Below the pieces are notes generated by a model. It saw only the letters and a program-made list of their open reading frames with translations, made no database searches and had not been told where the DNA came from. From Desulfovibrio sp. (lineage in GTDB: Bacteria; Desulfobacterota; Desulfovibrionia; Desulfovibrionales; Desulfovibrionaceae): a DNA stretch of 64,000 nt. Positions within the stretch are counted from its first letter, which is position 1. Every line of letters begins with the position of its first letter. Below, piece by piece: positions 18,004 to 26,236 of this stretch. Where the stretch lies: positions 1 through 64,000 of the forward strand of contig JAITSV010000005.1 of assembly GCA_031287575.1 (NCBI GenBank), written 5' to 3'. The position numbers and the translations under genes were made by a program.

Positions 18004-18255
18004 TTACCCGCTGGAAGTGACAATGCGGATCAACAGCTCATCATCCGGCAGCACTTCGCGGTCGGGGGTCAGCAGGCCGCCGTCGCGGACCACGATGGCC
18101 GTGGTGGGGCGGATGCCCAGCTTGCGCAGCACCTGCAGCACGGTCTTCTCGCGCGGCATGGTCAGCAGCTGTTCCTTGGGTTGCAGGCGCACCGTGATGG
18201 TGCGCGGGGCGAACGTGCGGCGTTCGCCGGGGGTGGTTTCCGGGGTGTGTTCCAT
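18004..18255 (-). CDS. ThiS/MoaD-like sulfur carrier (TtuB-like)
   Basis: 83 residues. After a 15-residue leader the chain has the beta-grasp pattern of ubiquitin-like sulfur carriers (TITVRLQPK, TVLQVLRKLGIRPTTAIVVRDGGLL, ELLIRIV). The C-terminus is TSSG; the usual Gly-Gly tail is replaced by Ser-Gly, so thiocarboxylation would occur on a single terminal glycine. It lies just upstream of the TtuA-like gene and most likely carries sulfur for it, as TtuB does for TtuA. The start is the ATG at 18255; the frame is open upstream but without family sequence. Confidence 0.68.
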   Translation of the reverse strand: MEHTPETTPGERRTFAPRTITVRLQPKEQLLTMPREKTVLQVLRKLGIRPTTAIVVRDGGLLTPDREVLPDDELLIRIVTSSG

Positions 18256-18491
18256 GATCCCGTCTCGTGGTGAAGGTTCGTGGGGTGGGCGCGGCCGCAA
18301 CGTTTTCCACGGCGGCGCCCGGGCCGCGTACCGGAAGCGCACCATACCCGTTTGCCCCCCGATGGCAAGGCGCGGCGCCCCGGAGTTTCGGCGGCGGCGT
18401 GGCGCCCGGTGCGGGACACGGTCCTGTGGGCGCCTCGTCCCATGCCCCTTTCGGGGTGGGGGGAAGATGTCGCGCCGCCGGGGCGGGTTGC

Positions 18492-18520
18492 TTGTCTTCA
18501 CCGCGCGCCTGTACTATTCT
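18492..18520 (+). promoter_or_regulatory. Sigma-70-like promoter for the response regulator
   Basis: TTGTCT (18492-18497), a 17-bp spacer and TATTCT (18515-18520), each 4 of 6 matches, about 150 bp upstream of the gene at 18671. The rest of the 415-bp divergent region from 18256 shows nothing else I recognise. Confidence 0.35.
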
Positions 18521-18670
18521 TGGCAAAGGTCCGGGGATAGCCAGTCGCCCGCGTGTGCGCGGGGCGTGCTCCCCCGCGCGTCCCCGTGCCCCTTGTGCGC
18601 ATGGACGCAGCGCGCGGCACCCCGCATGCCCCGTCATCCCCCCAGCGTCTCCAGCCTTCGGAGGTGAACC

Positions 18671-19039
18671 ATGTCGGCCAAGAAGATCCTTGTCGTGGAC
18701 GATGAAAAGCACATCCGCATGCTGTACCAGGAAGAACTGGAGAGTGAAGGCTACACCGTGGCCGTGTCCGACGGGCGCGAACCCATCCTCGACGTGGTGG
18801 CCCGCGAAAAGCCCCTGGTGGTGGTGCTGGACATCAAACTGGGGCCAGACCTTTCGGGGCTGGACCTGTTGCAGGAAATCCGCCGGGGCGAACCCACCCT
18901 GCCGGTCATCCTGTCCACGGCCTACGATTCCTTCCAGCACGACCTGAAGTCGGTGGTGGCGGACTACTACGTGGTCAAGTCCGTGGATCTCACGGAACTG
19001 AAGGCCAAGGTTGCGCTGGCCATCGAAAAAAAAGCGTAG
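18671..19039 (+). CDS. Stand-alone response regulator (receiver only)
   Basis: 122 residues forming one receiver domain: acidic pair in LVVDDEKH, phospho-acceptor Asp in VVVLDIKLG, the switch Thr in LSTAYD, and the conserved Lys in YVVKSVDL. There is no output domain, so it must act through phosphotransfer or protein binding. GGAGG lies 6 nt before the ATG. It precedes a sensor-kinase/receiver pair by 440 bp and may take part in the same circuit. Confidence 0.88.
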   Translation: MSAKKILVVDDEKHIRMLYQEELESEGYTVAVSDGREPILDVVAREKPLVVVLDIKLGPDLSGLDLLQEIRRGEPTLPVILSTAYDSFQHDLKSVVADYYVVKSVDLTELKAKVALAIEKKA

Positions 19040-19119
19040 CCCTTTCTCCCCCCCTGCCTTTCTCTTCTTCGCCAGCACCAATCGGTGGCGGCGCACCCGC
19101 CCCGCATTCTTCGCGCAGA

Positions 19120-19135
19120 TGGCATGCCCCTTGCT
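19120..19135 (+). promoter_or_regulatory. Sigma-54-like promoter
   Basis: TGGCAT-GCCCC-TTGCT keeps the GG-N10-GC spacing. It lies about 345 bp upstream of the kinase gene at 19479, in a 439-bp gap that otherwise shows only the TTGCGC inverted repeat just downstream. Confidence 0.4.
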
Positions 19136-19160
19136 TTTACCCTGTGGGGCGGGTCTTGGC

Positions 19161-19178
19161 TTGCGCGATATTGCGCAA
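19161..19178. promoter_or_regulatory. TTGCGC inverted repeat
   Basis: TTGCGCGATATTGCGCAA has inverted TTGCGC/GCGCAA half-sites like those upstream of the TauE/SafE operon (31931-31959). Here it lies downstream of the sigma-54-like motif, so it would act as an operator rather than an upstream activator site. Binding protein unknown. Confidence 0.35.
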
Positions 19179-19478
19179 TAGCCGCGCCGTGCGGCCGTCA
19201 CGCGGATTGCGTGCCGCGTGCGCCTGCCCGCGCCGCCCGGTGCGGCCCGCCCCGCTTTCAAATCTTGCGCGCCGTGCGTCGGTGAGCAGATGTACCCGTT
19301 GGCCGGTCTGCCGGTGCGCAGGTGTGCCCGTCTGCCTGCGCGCAAGCCAGCCTGACAACCGGGATGCATCGCGCACGCCGTCTGCGCGATTGCGTGACGC
19401 GCTGCCGTGGCTGCCCGCTCCGTCAGCGGCATGCCTGTTCCATGTCCGCACCGCCCGATGCCAACCCCAGAGGTGCCC

Positions 19479-21305
19479 ATGCCGGATTCCCTGTTCCCCG
19501 TCGGCCGTCGCGTCGCGCTGAACCGGCTCATCTACATGGGCATCCTGGTGGCGTCGGTGCTGCCGCTGGTGCTGATCCTGGGGGTCATGAACCTGCACCT
19601 CGGGGTGTCCTTTCGCGAGATGGTCTTTGGCCAGGCGCGCGAAATCGCCGACCGGCACAGCCAGAAGATCGACGACTTCCTGCATGAACGGCTTGCCAGC
19701 GTGCAGATGCTGGTAGAGGCGCAGGGCGCGGGCCTGCTGGACCCGGCCAACCTGAACCGCAAGCTGGAAGCCATGCGCAGCGCCTACGGCGGGGTGTACG
19801 TGGACCTCGGCATGGTGGACGATGCGGGCATCCAGCGGGTGTACGCCGGTCCCCACCGTCTGGAAGGCACCGACTATTCGCACGAGAACTGGTTCCTGCA
19901 GGCTGGCGCGCGCGACGTGTTCATCAGCGACGTGTTCATGGGGGTGCGCAAGTCGCCTCACTTCATCGTGGCCGTAAAGCTGATGGTGGACGGCAGGGCG
20001 TGGATACTGCGTTCCACCATCGATTTCGCCAGCTTCGTCTCGCTGGTGGAGGACGTTCGCGTGGGGGCCACCGGCCAGGCCTGCATCATCAACCGGGGCG
20101 GCGCGTTCCAGACTTCCGGGGGGCGCCATTCGGCGGGCGACGGCGCGCAACTGGCGGAATTCGCCCGTCGGGTGTTCGGCGGGGGCATCGCGGGCATGGA
20201 CCAGGACCGCGCCTTCGAGGAAGGCGAGATGGTCTATGCCATGTCGCGCCTGAAGGGCGGCGACTGGGTGCTGGTGTTCCAGCAGTCCTCGCGCGAGGCG
20301 TTGCAGGGCCTGCACGCGGCCCAGCGTACCCTGTTCCTGGTGCTGGGGCTGGCCTCCATCGCGGTGCTGGTGCTGGGCATGTTCCTGGCCCAGCGCATCA
20401 TCGAGCGCATCGACGGGCTGGAGCGCGAAATGGCCGCCCTCAATGCCCAGGTGGTGGAAGCGGGCAAGCTGTCTGCCCTGGGCGAGATGGCGGCGGGCAT
20501 CGCCCACGAGATCAACAACCCCGTGGCCATCATGATGGAGGAGGCGGGCTGGATAGAGGACGTGCTGGGCGAATTGCAGGAGCAGGACGCCGTGCGCGAG
20601 ATAGGCGACAGCGCCCGCCAGATCCGCACCCAGGGGGTGCGCTGCCGCGACATCACCCACAAGCTGCTCAGCTTCGCCCGCCGCTCCGACCGCGAGGTGC
20701 ACGCCGTGGACATCAATGCCATGGTCACCGAAATGGTGGAGCTTTCCGGCCAGAAGGCGCGCACCGTCAGCGTGCATGTGGTGGTGGCCATGGCGGAGGG
20801 GCTGCCGCCCGTGGCCGCCTCGCCCTCCGAGTTGCAGCAGGTGTTCCTGAACCTGTTCAACAACGCCTTCGACGCCATGGAAGGTTCCGGCGGCACCCTG
20901 AAGGTGGCCACCCTGATGAGCGACAACGGCATGGTGGCCGTGAACGTGGCCGACACCGGCCCCGGCATGCCGGAGGCCATCCTGCAACGCATCTACGACC
21001 CGTTCTTCACCACCAAGCCGGTGGGCAAGGGCACGGGTCTTGGCCTGTCCATCTGCTACGGCATCATCAACAAGATGGGCGGCGAAATAAAGGTGAGCAG
21101 CATCGTGGGGGTGGGCACCACCTTTCAGGTGCTGCTGCCGCCGTTCGACCCGGCGGTGCACGCGGCACAGGCCGCCCAGGGTGCGGGATTGCCGGCGGGC
21201 GGGGGACGCCTGACCTCGGCCTGCCCGGCGCCGGATCGGCCTGACGGCAAGCCCGGAACCACGGGCACGACTCCCCCCGGCGGGGGCAGCAAGGATACGG
21301 CATGA
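19479..21305 (+). CDS. Membrane sensor histidine kinase (Cache-HisKA-HATPase)
   Basis: 608 residues. Two membrane helices (about 17-39 and 306-330) flank an extracytoplasmic Cache-type sensor domain. The cytoplasmic part has HisKA with the phospho-His in GEMAAGIAHEINNPVA and HATPase_c with VADTGPGMPE, FFTTKPVGKGTGLGLSI. The C-terminal 35 residues are disordered Pro/Gly. The start at the ATG 19479 follows AGAGGT; earlier ATGs at 19407 and 19458 only add a Pro-rich tail. The stop overlaps the next gene by 4 bp (ATGA), so kinase and receiver are translationally coupled. Confidence 0.88.
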   Translation: MPDSLFPVGRRVALNRLIYMGILVASVLPLVLILGVMNLHLGVSFREMVFGQAREIADRHSQKIDDFLHERLASVQMLVEAQGAGLLDPANLNRKLEAMRSAYGGVYVDLGMVDDAGIQRVYAGPHRLEGTDYSHENWFLQAGARDVFISDVFMGVRKSPHFIVAVKLMVDGRAWILRSTIDFASFVSLVEDVRVGATGQACIINRGGAFQTSGGRHSAGDGAQLAEFARRVFGGGIAGMDQDRAFEEGEMVYAMSRLKGGDWVLVFQQSSREALQGLHAAQRTLFLVLGLASIAVLVLGMFLAQRIIERIDGLEREMAALNAQVVEAGKLSALGEMAAGIAHEINNPVAIMMEEAGWIEDVLGELQEQDAVREIGDSARQIRTQGVRCRDITHKLLSFARRSDREVHAVDINAMVTEMVELSGQKARTVSVHVVVAMAEGLPPVAASPSELQQVFLNLFNNAFDAMEGSGGTLKVATLMSDNGMVAVNVADTGPGMPEAILQRIYDPFFTTKPVGKGTGLGLSICYGIINKMGGEIKVSSIVGVGTTFQVLLPPFDPAVHAAQAAQGAGLPAGGGRLTSACPAPDRPDGKPGTTGTTPPGGGSKDTA

Positions 21306-21757
21306 GCGAGACTACCTCCAACACCTCTCCGCCGGGGGCACCGCCCGATGCGGGAACGGGTTTCGGGCCCGGCAGTGCCGCGGCCCCCATCCGGCTGCTG
21401 CTGGTGGACGACGAGGCGGGCTTCATCCGGGTGATGCAGAAGCGTCTGTCCCGGCGCGGCTACGTGGTGGACACGGCGGGCAGCGGCACGGAGGCCCTGC
21501 GCACCCTGCGCGGCGCCACCTACGATGCGGCGGTGTTCGACCTGAAGATGGACGACATGGACGGCTTCGAACTGTTGCGCGTGGTGCGGCGCATGGCTCC
21601 GGAAATGGCCGTGATCATGCTGACCGGCCACGGCGGCGCCGAAGAAGCCCGCGAGGGCATGCGCCTTGGCGCGGCGGGGTACCTGCTGAAGCCGTGCGAA
21701 ATGGAAGAACTGGTCTGCGCCATAGAGCGGGCGCTGGGGCGCGGGACGGCGACGTAA
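21302..21757 (+). CDS. Response regulator, receiver only
   Basis: 151 residues. After a 29-residue Pro/Gly-rich leader comes a receiver domain: LLVDDEAGF, the phospho-acceptor Asp in AVFDLKMDDMDG, the Thr in IMLTGHGG, and the Lys in YLLKPCEME. It lacks an output domain. It overlaps the upstream kinase gene by 4 bp and is surely its partner. It is closely related in sequence style to the receiver protein at 35448-35858. Confidence 0.88.
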   Translation: MSETTSNTSPPGAPPDAGTGFGPGSAAAPIRLLLVDDEAGFIRVMQKRLSRRGYVVDTAGSGTEALRTLRGATYDAAVFDLKMDDMDGFELLRVVRRMAPEMAVIMLTGHGGAEEAREGMRLGAAGYLLKPCEMEELVCAIERALGRGTAT

Positions 21758-21965
21758 CCCCCCCCGTGACCGTGCCGCCGGGCATGCCCGGCATCCGCCA
21801 CATCCATCCTGCCCGCGCCGCGTCTTTCGGGACGCGCACCGGGCCGCCGCCCGCGACCACGGCACACCGGCGCGACCGCCCGACCTCATCGCCGCAACGG
21901 GCACAAGGCCCGCGAAGCCGCATCCCCCTTGCCCTGCCCCCGCCTTCGTGGTAGCCGCAGGGGTC

Positions 21966-22640
21966 ATGTTCGATACCGATCTTGCCGTCAACATCAAGCG
22001 ACTGGCCGTCGCCTTCGTGCCCATGCTGCTCGGCATGGTCTGCCACGAGGTGGCGCACGGCTGGGCCGCCTGGAAGCGCGGCGACCCCACGGCCAAGATG
22101 CTGGGGCGGCTGACCCTGAACCCGCTGCCGCATCTGGACGTGATGGGCTCGCTGCTGTTCGTGTTCACCGCCCTCACCAGTCCGTTCATCCTCGGCTGGG
22201 CCAAGCCCGTACCGGTCAACGCCCGGCATTTCCGGTCGCCCCGGCGCGACATGGCGCTGGTCTCGTTCGCCGGTCCGCTGGCCAACATCGTGGTGGCCGT
22301 GGGCTTTGCCGTGGCCTATCGCCTGCTTACCCTCGCCATGCCCATCTCGCAGTGGGAGGGCAACGGCGTGTACGATTTCTTCCTGAACATGTGCGCCGTG
22401 GGCGTGTGGGTGAACTTCACCCTGGCCTGGTTCAACCTGACGCCCATCCCGCCGCTGGACGGCAGCAACATCCTGGCCGGGTTCCTGCCGCGCAAGCTGG
22501 CGTGGCATTACTACCGGCTGGAGCGCTACGGGCTGATCCTGGTGGTCATCCTGCTGGCCACGGGCATGCTGTTCAAGGTGGTCTGGCCGCTGGTGCAGAT
22601 GTCCGTGGACCTTGTCTCGGCCATCGTGGGCATCGGGTAG
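21966..22640 (+). CDS. Site-2-protease-type membrane metalloprotease (M50)
   Basis: 224 residues, polytopic, with the zinc motif HEVAH (27-31) in the first membrane segment and NLTPIPPLDGSNIL near 160, the second metal-ligand motif of the M50B family (rhomboid-like fold, cytoplasmic or juxtamembrane cleavage). Short, without a PDZ domain, as in the common bacterial stand-alone M50 proteins; substrate unknown. The start is taken as the ATG at 21966; a GTG at 21948 would add six residues. trpS follows after 147 bp. Confidence 0.85.
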   Translation: MFDTDLAVNIKRLAVAFVPMLLGMVCHEVAHGWAAWKRGDPTAKMLGRLTLNPLPHLDVMGSLLFVFTALTSPFILGWAKPVPVNARHFRSPRRDMALVSFAGPLANIVVAVGFAVAYRLLTLAMPISQWEGNGVYDFFLNMCAVGVWVNFTLAWFNLTPIPPLDGSNILAGFLPRKLAWHYYRLERYGLILVVILLATGMLFKVVWPLVQMSVDLVSAIVGIG

Positions 22641-22787
22641 CCCGCCCGCAGCCCGGCCAGTCCTGGCCCGCGCCGGTGCGGTTCGCGTCGCCCGGCGCGC
22701 CTGTTTTCCGCAATCCCGCTGGCGCCCGGCCTCGCCGCCGCGCACCACGCTTCGACATCCCATTCCCTCCCGGAGGAGCGACAGATC

Positions 22788-23777
22788 ATGACCACCCCCG
22801 ACAAGCGCACCGTTTCCGGCATGCGGCCCACCGGGCCGCTGCACCTTGGCCACTACTTCGGCGTGCTGAAGAACTGGGTCGAGATGCAGCATGAAATGGA
22901 AGCGTTCTTCTTCGTGGCCGACTGGCATGCCCTGACCAGCGACTACGCCGACCCCACGCGCATCCGCGAATTCGTGCCCGAACTGGTCACCGACTGGGTG
23001 GCCGCGGGCCTGAATCCGGAAAAGTGCGTGATGTTCCAGCAGTCGCACATCAAGGAACACGCGGAGTTGCACCTCATCCTGTCCATGATCACCCCGGTGA
23101 GCTGGCTGGAACGCAACCCCACCTACAAGGAACAGAAGCAGGAAGTGGTCAACAAGGACCTCGGCAACTACGGGTTCCTGGGCTACCCGGTGCTGATGGC
23201 CTCCGACATCCTGATCTACCACCCCAAATGGGTGCCCGTGGGCCAGGACCAACTGCCCCACCTGGAGCTGACCCGCGAAATCGCGCGCCGCTTCAACTTC
23301 CTGTACGGCGAATATTTCCCCGAGCCGGAAGCGCGCCTGACCCCGGCGGCCAAGTGTCCCGGCCTTGATGGCCGCAAGATGTCCAAAAGCTACGGCAATG
23401 CCATCTACCTGCGCGACACCATGGAGGAAATCACCCCCAAGGTGCGCGGCATGTTCACCGACACCAACCGCCTGCGCAAGAGCGACCCCGGCAACCCCGA
23501 CGTGTGCAACCTGTTCCCCTACCACGAACTGATGGCCACCCCGGAACAGCAGGCCGAAATCCGCCAGGGCTGCACCACCGCCTCGCTGGGCTGCGTGGAC
23601 TGCAAGAAGATCTTCCTCGAAAACCTGGGCGCCTTCCTGGGGCCGCTGCACGAACGCCGCGCCGCCCTGCTGGCCAACCCCAAGGGCATTCAGGACATCC
23701 TGGAGGCCGGGGATACCCGCGCCCGCGCCGAGGCGGCGAGGATTATGGGTGGCGTGCGAGACCGCCTCAACTTCTAG
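22788..23777 (+). CDS. trpS: Tryptophanyl-tRNA synthetase
   Basis: 329 residues, normal bacterial TrpRS length. The class I signatures are present: SGMRPTGPLHLGHYFG (HIGH-type motif) near residue 11 and KMSKSYGNAI for the KMSKS loop. It charges tRNA-Trp in the cytoplasm. GGAGGAG lies about 10 nt upstream of the ATG. A structured element starts at the base after its TAG stop codon. Confidence 0.97.
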   Translation: MTTPDKRTVSGMRPTGPLHLGHYFGVLKNWVEMQHEMEAFFFVADWHALTSDYADPTRIREFVPELVTDWVAAGLNPEKCVMFQQSHIKEHAELHLILSMITPVSWLERNPTYKEQKQEVVNKDLGNYGFLGYPVLMASDILIYHPKWVPVGQDQLPHLELTREIARRFNFLYGEYFPEPEARLTPAAKCPGLDGRKMSKSYGNAIYLRDTMEEITPKVRGMFTDTNRLRKSDPGNPDVCNLFPYHELMATPEQQAEIRQGCTTASLGCVDCKKIFLENLGAFLGPLHERRAALLANPKGIQDILEAGDTRARAEAARIMGGVRDRLNF

Positions 23778-23971
23778 TTGCCGCTGCGGCCGGGCGCTTT
23801 TGCCCGATCGCTGCGTCAAACGGCATGGCCGCTCCGGTCGAGTACGATAAGAGCGCGCTGCGGTCCGCATCCGTAGGACTCGTGCGGAGCACTCGTCCAA
23901 CGGCTGAGGCACACTCCCGTCACGGCCATGCCGTTTTCCTTGCCCTCGGGGCAAAATCGCCTCGGCGGCAA
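23778..23971 (+). repeat. Stop-codon-abutting structured element, copy D (after trpS)
   Basis: It starts at the base after the trpS stop. Outer arm TTGCCGC pairs with GCGGCAA ending at 23971. It has CGCTTTTGCCC, lower stem CCCGA/TCGGG, inner stem AAACGGCATGGCC/GGCCATGCCGTTT and loop GGTCGAGTACGATAAGAG. A CCGT hairpin module (23867-23902) lies in the loop side of the inner hairpin and in the opposite orientation to copies A and B. The remaining 237 bp before 24209 show no gene. Confidence 0.75.
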
Positions 23972-24208
23972 CGGCAACTCGGATACCCTGTTGCCGCAAT
24001 GTTGGGCGCAGGCAAGCGCCTTGCCCCGAACGATGCGTCCGCCTTTCGCATGGCGCGCGTCGCCCTCGGGCAGGCTGTGCGGAGAGTGCCTACATCGCAT
24101 CGGGTGGGCGGGTGATAGACTCATTTGATGGTCAGGGTAGATATCTGCCCTCTCGAATTCAAAAGATGACCGCGCCGGACATCCGACGCACTGCCAAGCG
24201 AGGCGACG

Positions 24209-25030
24209 ATGACCGGCGATATGAACAACTGTAGCGGATGTGGCCCGGCAGGTGCGGAAGGGGCGCAGGGCGACGAGACTCAGGCCTTTCTGGAAAGCCT
24301 GCCGGAACTGCATGCGGGCCAGACGTTTCAATTCGCCTGCCATCCCGGCGTGCGCTGCTTCAACGCCTGCTGTTCCGACCTGAACATGCCGCTCACGCCG
24401 TACGACGTGTTGCGGCTGCGCCGCAATCTGGGCATGGGCAGCGAGGCATTCATCAATACCCATGCCCGCGTGGGCCAGTATCCGGACACCGGCTTTCCCG
24501 CCCTGTTCCTGCGCATGAGCGACCACCCGCTGAAGCTGTGCCCGTTCGTCAGCGACGCCGGGTGCACCGTGTATCCCGACCGTTCCGGCGCCTGCCGCAC
24601 CTATCCGTTGGGCCGCGCCACCAAGGAGGACGAGGCGGGCAACGTGGTGGAGCAGTTCTTCGTGGTGCGCGAGGAGCACTGTCGCGGCTTTGACGAATCC
24701 GGCCAGTGGTCCAGCGCCACCTGGCTGGCCGATCAGGGGCTGGAGCCGTACAATGTCTCCAACGACCGCTACATGCGCCTCATGGCGCGCTGCAAGCGGC
24801 AGGGCGCGGCCATCAGCCCCAAGCAGGCCACCATGGTGTTGCTGGCCTGCTATCAGCTGGACCGCTTTGCCGATTTCATCCGGGGGGTGACGCTGTTCGA
24901 CCGGCTGGAGATGGATGCGGTCCGCCAGCAGCAGGTGCTGGACGACGAGGAAGCCCGGCTGGACTTTGCGTATGACTGGGCGGAACTGGTGCTGTTCGGC
25001 GATTGCGCGGCCCTGCGCATGAAGAGATAA
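24209..25030 (+). CDS. YkgJ-family cysteine-cluster protein
   Basis: 273 residues. Conserved cysteines in FACHPGVRCFNACCSDLNMPLTPYD and CPFVSDAGCTVYPDRSGACRTYPLGR match the YkgJ/CxxCxxCC family (probable zinc- or Fe-S-binding), whose biochemical role is not established. The C-terminal 100 residues are helical without a known domain. No signal peptide, so cytoplasmic. The ATG at 24209 follows GAGG by 5 nt; ATG 24221 is possible. A CRISPR array begins 10 bp after its stop, leaving no room for a leader. Confidence 0.82.
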   Translation: MTGDMNNCSGCGPAGAEGAQGDETQAFLESLPELHAGQTFQFACHPGVRCFNACCSDLNMPLTPYDVLRLRRNLGMGSEAFINTHARVGQYPDTGFPALFLRMSDHPLKLCPFVSDAGCTVYPDRSGACRTYPLGRATKEDEAGNVVEQFFVVREEHCRGFDESGQWSSATWLADQGLEPYNVSNDRYMRLMARCKRQGAAISPKQATMVLLACYQLDRFADFIRGVTLFDRLEMDAVRQQQVLDDEEARLDFAYDWAELVLFGDCAALRMKR

Positions 25031-25039
25031 TCAGAGAGT

Positions 25040-25335
25040 TGCGCACCCCTCGCGGGTGCGTGGATAGAAACATGCATTGGGCGTTCGGAACCGGGCAGTT
25101 CGACAGCCGCACCCCTCGCGGGGGCGTGGATAGAAACAAAACGACCTGACGGCCAAGCTGGCCATCGCCCGTCGCCCCTCACGCGGGGGCGTGAATAGAA
25201 ACTCCTTCGCACCGGCCTCGTGGCAGCGCTTCGTGCTGGTCGCCCCTCACGCGGGGGCGTGGATAGAAACCTGGGTGCCTACGCCCAAGGCCAGCGCATG
25301 CCGGTCGCACCCCTCGCGGGTGCGTGGGTTGAAAC
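25040..25335 (+). CRISPR. Orphan short CRISPR array, type I-C-like repeats
   Basis: Five 32-bp repeats at 25040, 25106, 25171, 25239 and 25304, with spacers of 34, 33, 36 and 33 bp, and a degenerate half repeat at about 25369 after a further 33 bp. The repeats end in GATAGAAAC or GTTGAAAC like I-C repeats, giving the + orientation. Two stem types occur: GCACCC/GGGTGC (repeats 1, 5) and GCCCC/GGGGC (3, 4); repeat 2 is mixed. No cas gene is in the window and no leader is visible. The 25031-25537 gap holds no gene. Confidence 0.93.
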
Positions 25336-25537
25336 TGCGCGTCCGCAGTGGCTATCTGGCTCTTCTCCGTCGCACTCCGCCGGTGCGTACGCCACGCGGC
25401 CCCGCATTTGGGCGTTGGGGCGGCCCATTTTCGTCCCGTTTCCGCCGCGTCATCGTCCCCGCGTTCAATGTTCAACCAATGTCCAATGCCCGCCCGGCGC
25501 ATGTCCAATCCGTTCCGGGCGGCTTCCGGAGCCCTCC

Positions 25538-26059
25538 ATGGACGCATCCCCGCCTGACCTGAGCCATCCCGCCGTGGTGGCCCGCGCCGTGCTGCCCGGC
25601 CTGTTGGCGCCCCGCCGCGCCGCCGGACAGCGGGTGGTGTTCACCAACGGCTGCTACGACATCCTGCACCCCGGCCACGTGGACCTGCTGGCCCGTGCCC
25701 GCGCCGAGGGCGACCTGCTGGTGCTGGGCCTGAACTCCGATGCCTCGGTGCGCCGCCAGGGCAAGGGCGCGGACCGCCCGGTGAATCCCTTCGCGGTGCG
25801 GGCCTACGTGCTGGCCCACTTGGCCAGCGTGGACTACGTGGTGGAGTTTGACGAGGACACCCCCCACGCGCTCATCGCGGAAATCCAGCCCGACGTGCTG
25901 GTCAAGGGCGGCGACTGGTCCGTGGACCGCATCGTGGGCCGCGACATCGTGCAGGCCCGTGGTGGGCGGGTGCTCAGCCTGCCCCTGCTGCCCGGTTTTT
26001 CCACCACCGCACTCGTCCGGCGCATTCGGGCCGGTTTATCCGCAGGCGAAAAGGAATAG
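25538..26059 (+). CDS. rfaE2: Heptose 1-phosphate adenylyltransferase (RfaE2/HldE C-terminal type)
   Basis: 173 residues of the cytidylyltransferase-like fold. [17 protein letters not shown] carries the HxGH nucleotide-binding motif, and the chain continues with [16 protein letters not shown] and [11 protein letters not shown]. It makes ADP-heptose from heptose 1-phosphate and ATP for the lipopolysaccharide core. It is a stand-alone C-terminal-type protein; the kinase half is not in the window. The start is the ATG at 25538 with GGAG 8 nt upstream. Confidence 0.88.
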   Translation: MDASPPDLSHPAVVARAVLPGLLAPRRAAGQRVVFTNGCYDILHPGHVDLLARARAEGDLLVLGLNSDASVRRQGKGADRPVNPFAVRAYVLAHLASVDYVVEFDEDTPHALIAEIQPDVLVKGGDWSVDRIVGRDIVQARGGRVLSLPLLPGFSTTALVRRIRAGLSAGEKE

Positions 26060-26121
26060 TCCCCGACATTTTTGTCGGTGCATACCAAAGGCTGCTTGCG
26101 CGTTCCGGTCTGGGGCGCGTG

Positions 26122-26167
26122 CAAAACACCCCGGTATTCCATGGGAACTCCGGGGTGTTTTGTTTTT
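26122..26167. terminator. Bidirectional intrinsic terminator
   Basis: A stem of CAAAACACCCCGG (26122-26134) with CCGGGGTGTTTTG (26150-26162) is followed by TTTTT on the plus strand; the A-rich base of the left arm gives a T-stretch on the minus strand. It sits between the convergent heptose gene and the PEP-synthase-like gene. Confidence 0.85.
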
Positions 26168-26236
26168 GCGCAAAGTATTCGCGCAGACACTATCGCGCGG
26201 CGTGCATTTTGCGTGATTGTTTCGTGTCTGCCGTGT

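Noticed and set aside
25031..25537. Small proteins encoded across the CRISPR repeats
   Set aside because: The open frames simply translate the repeat units; periodic repeats and spacers explain them.
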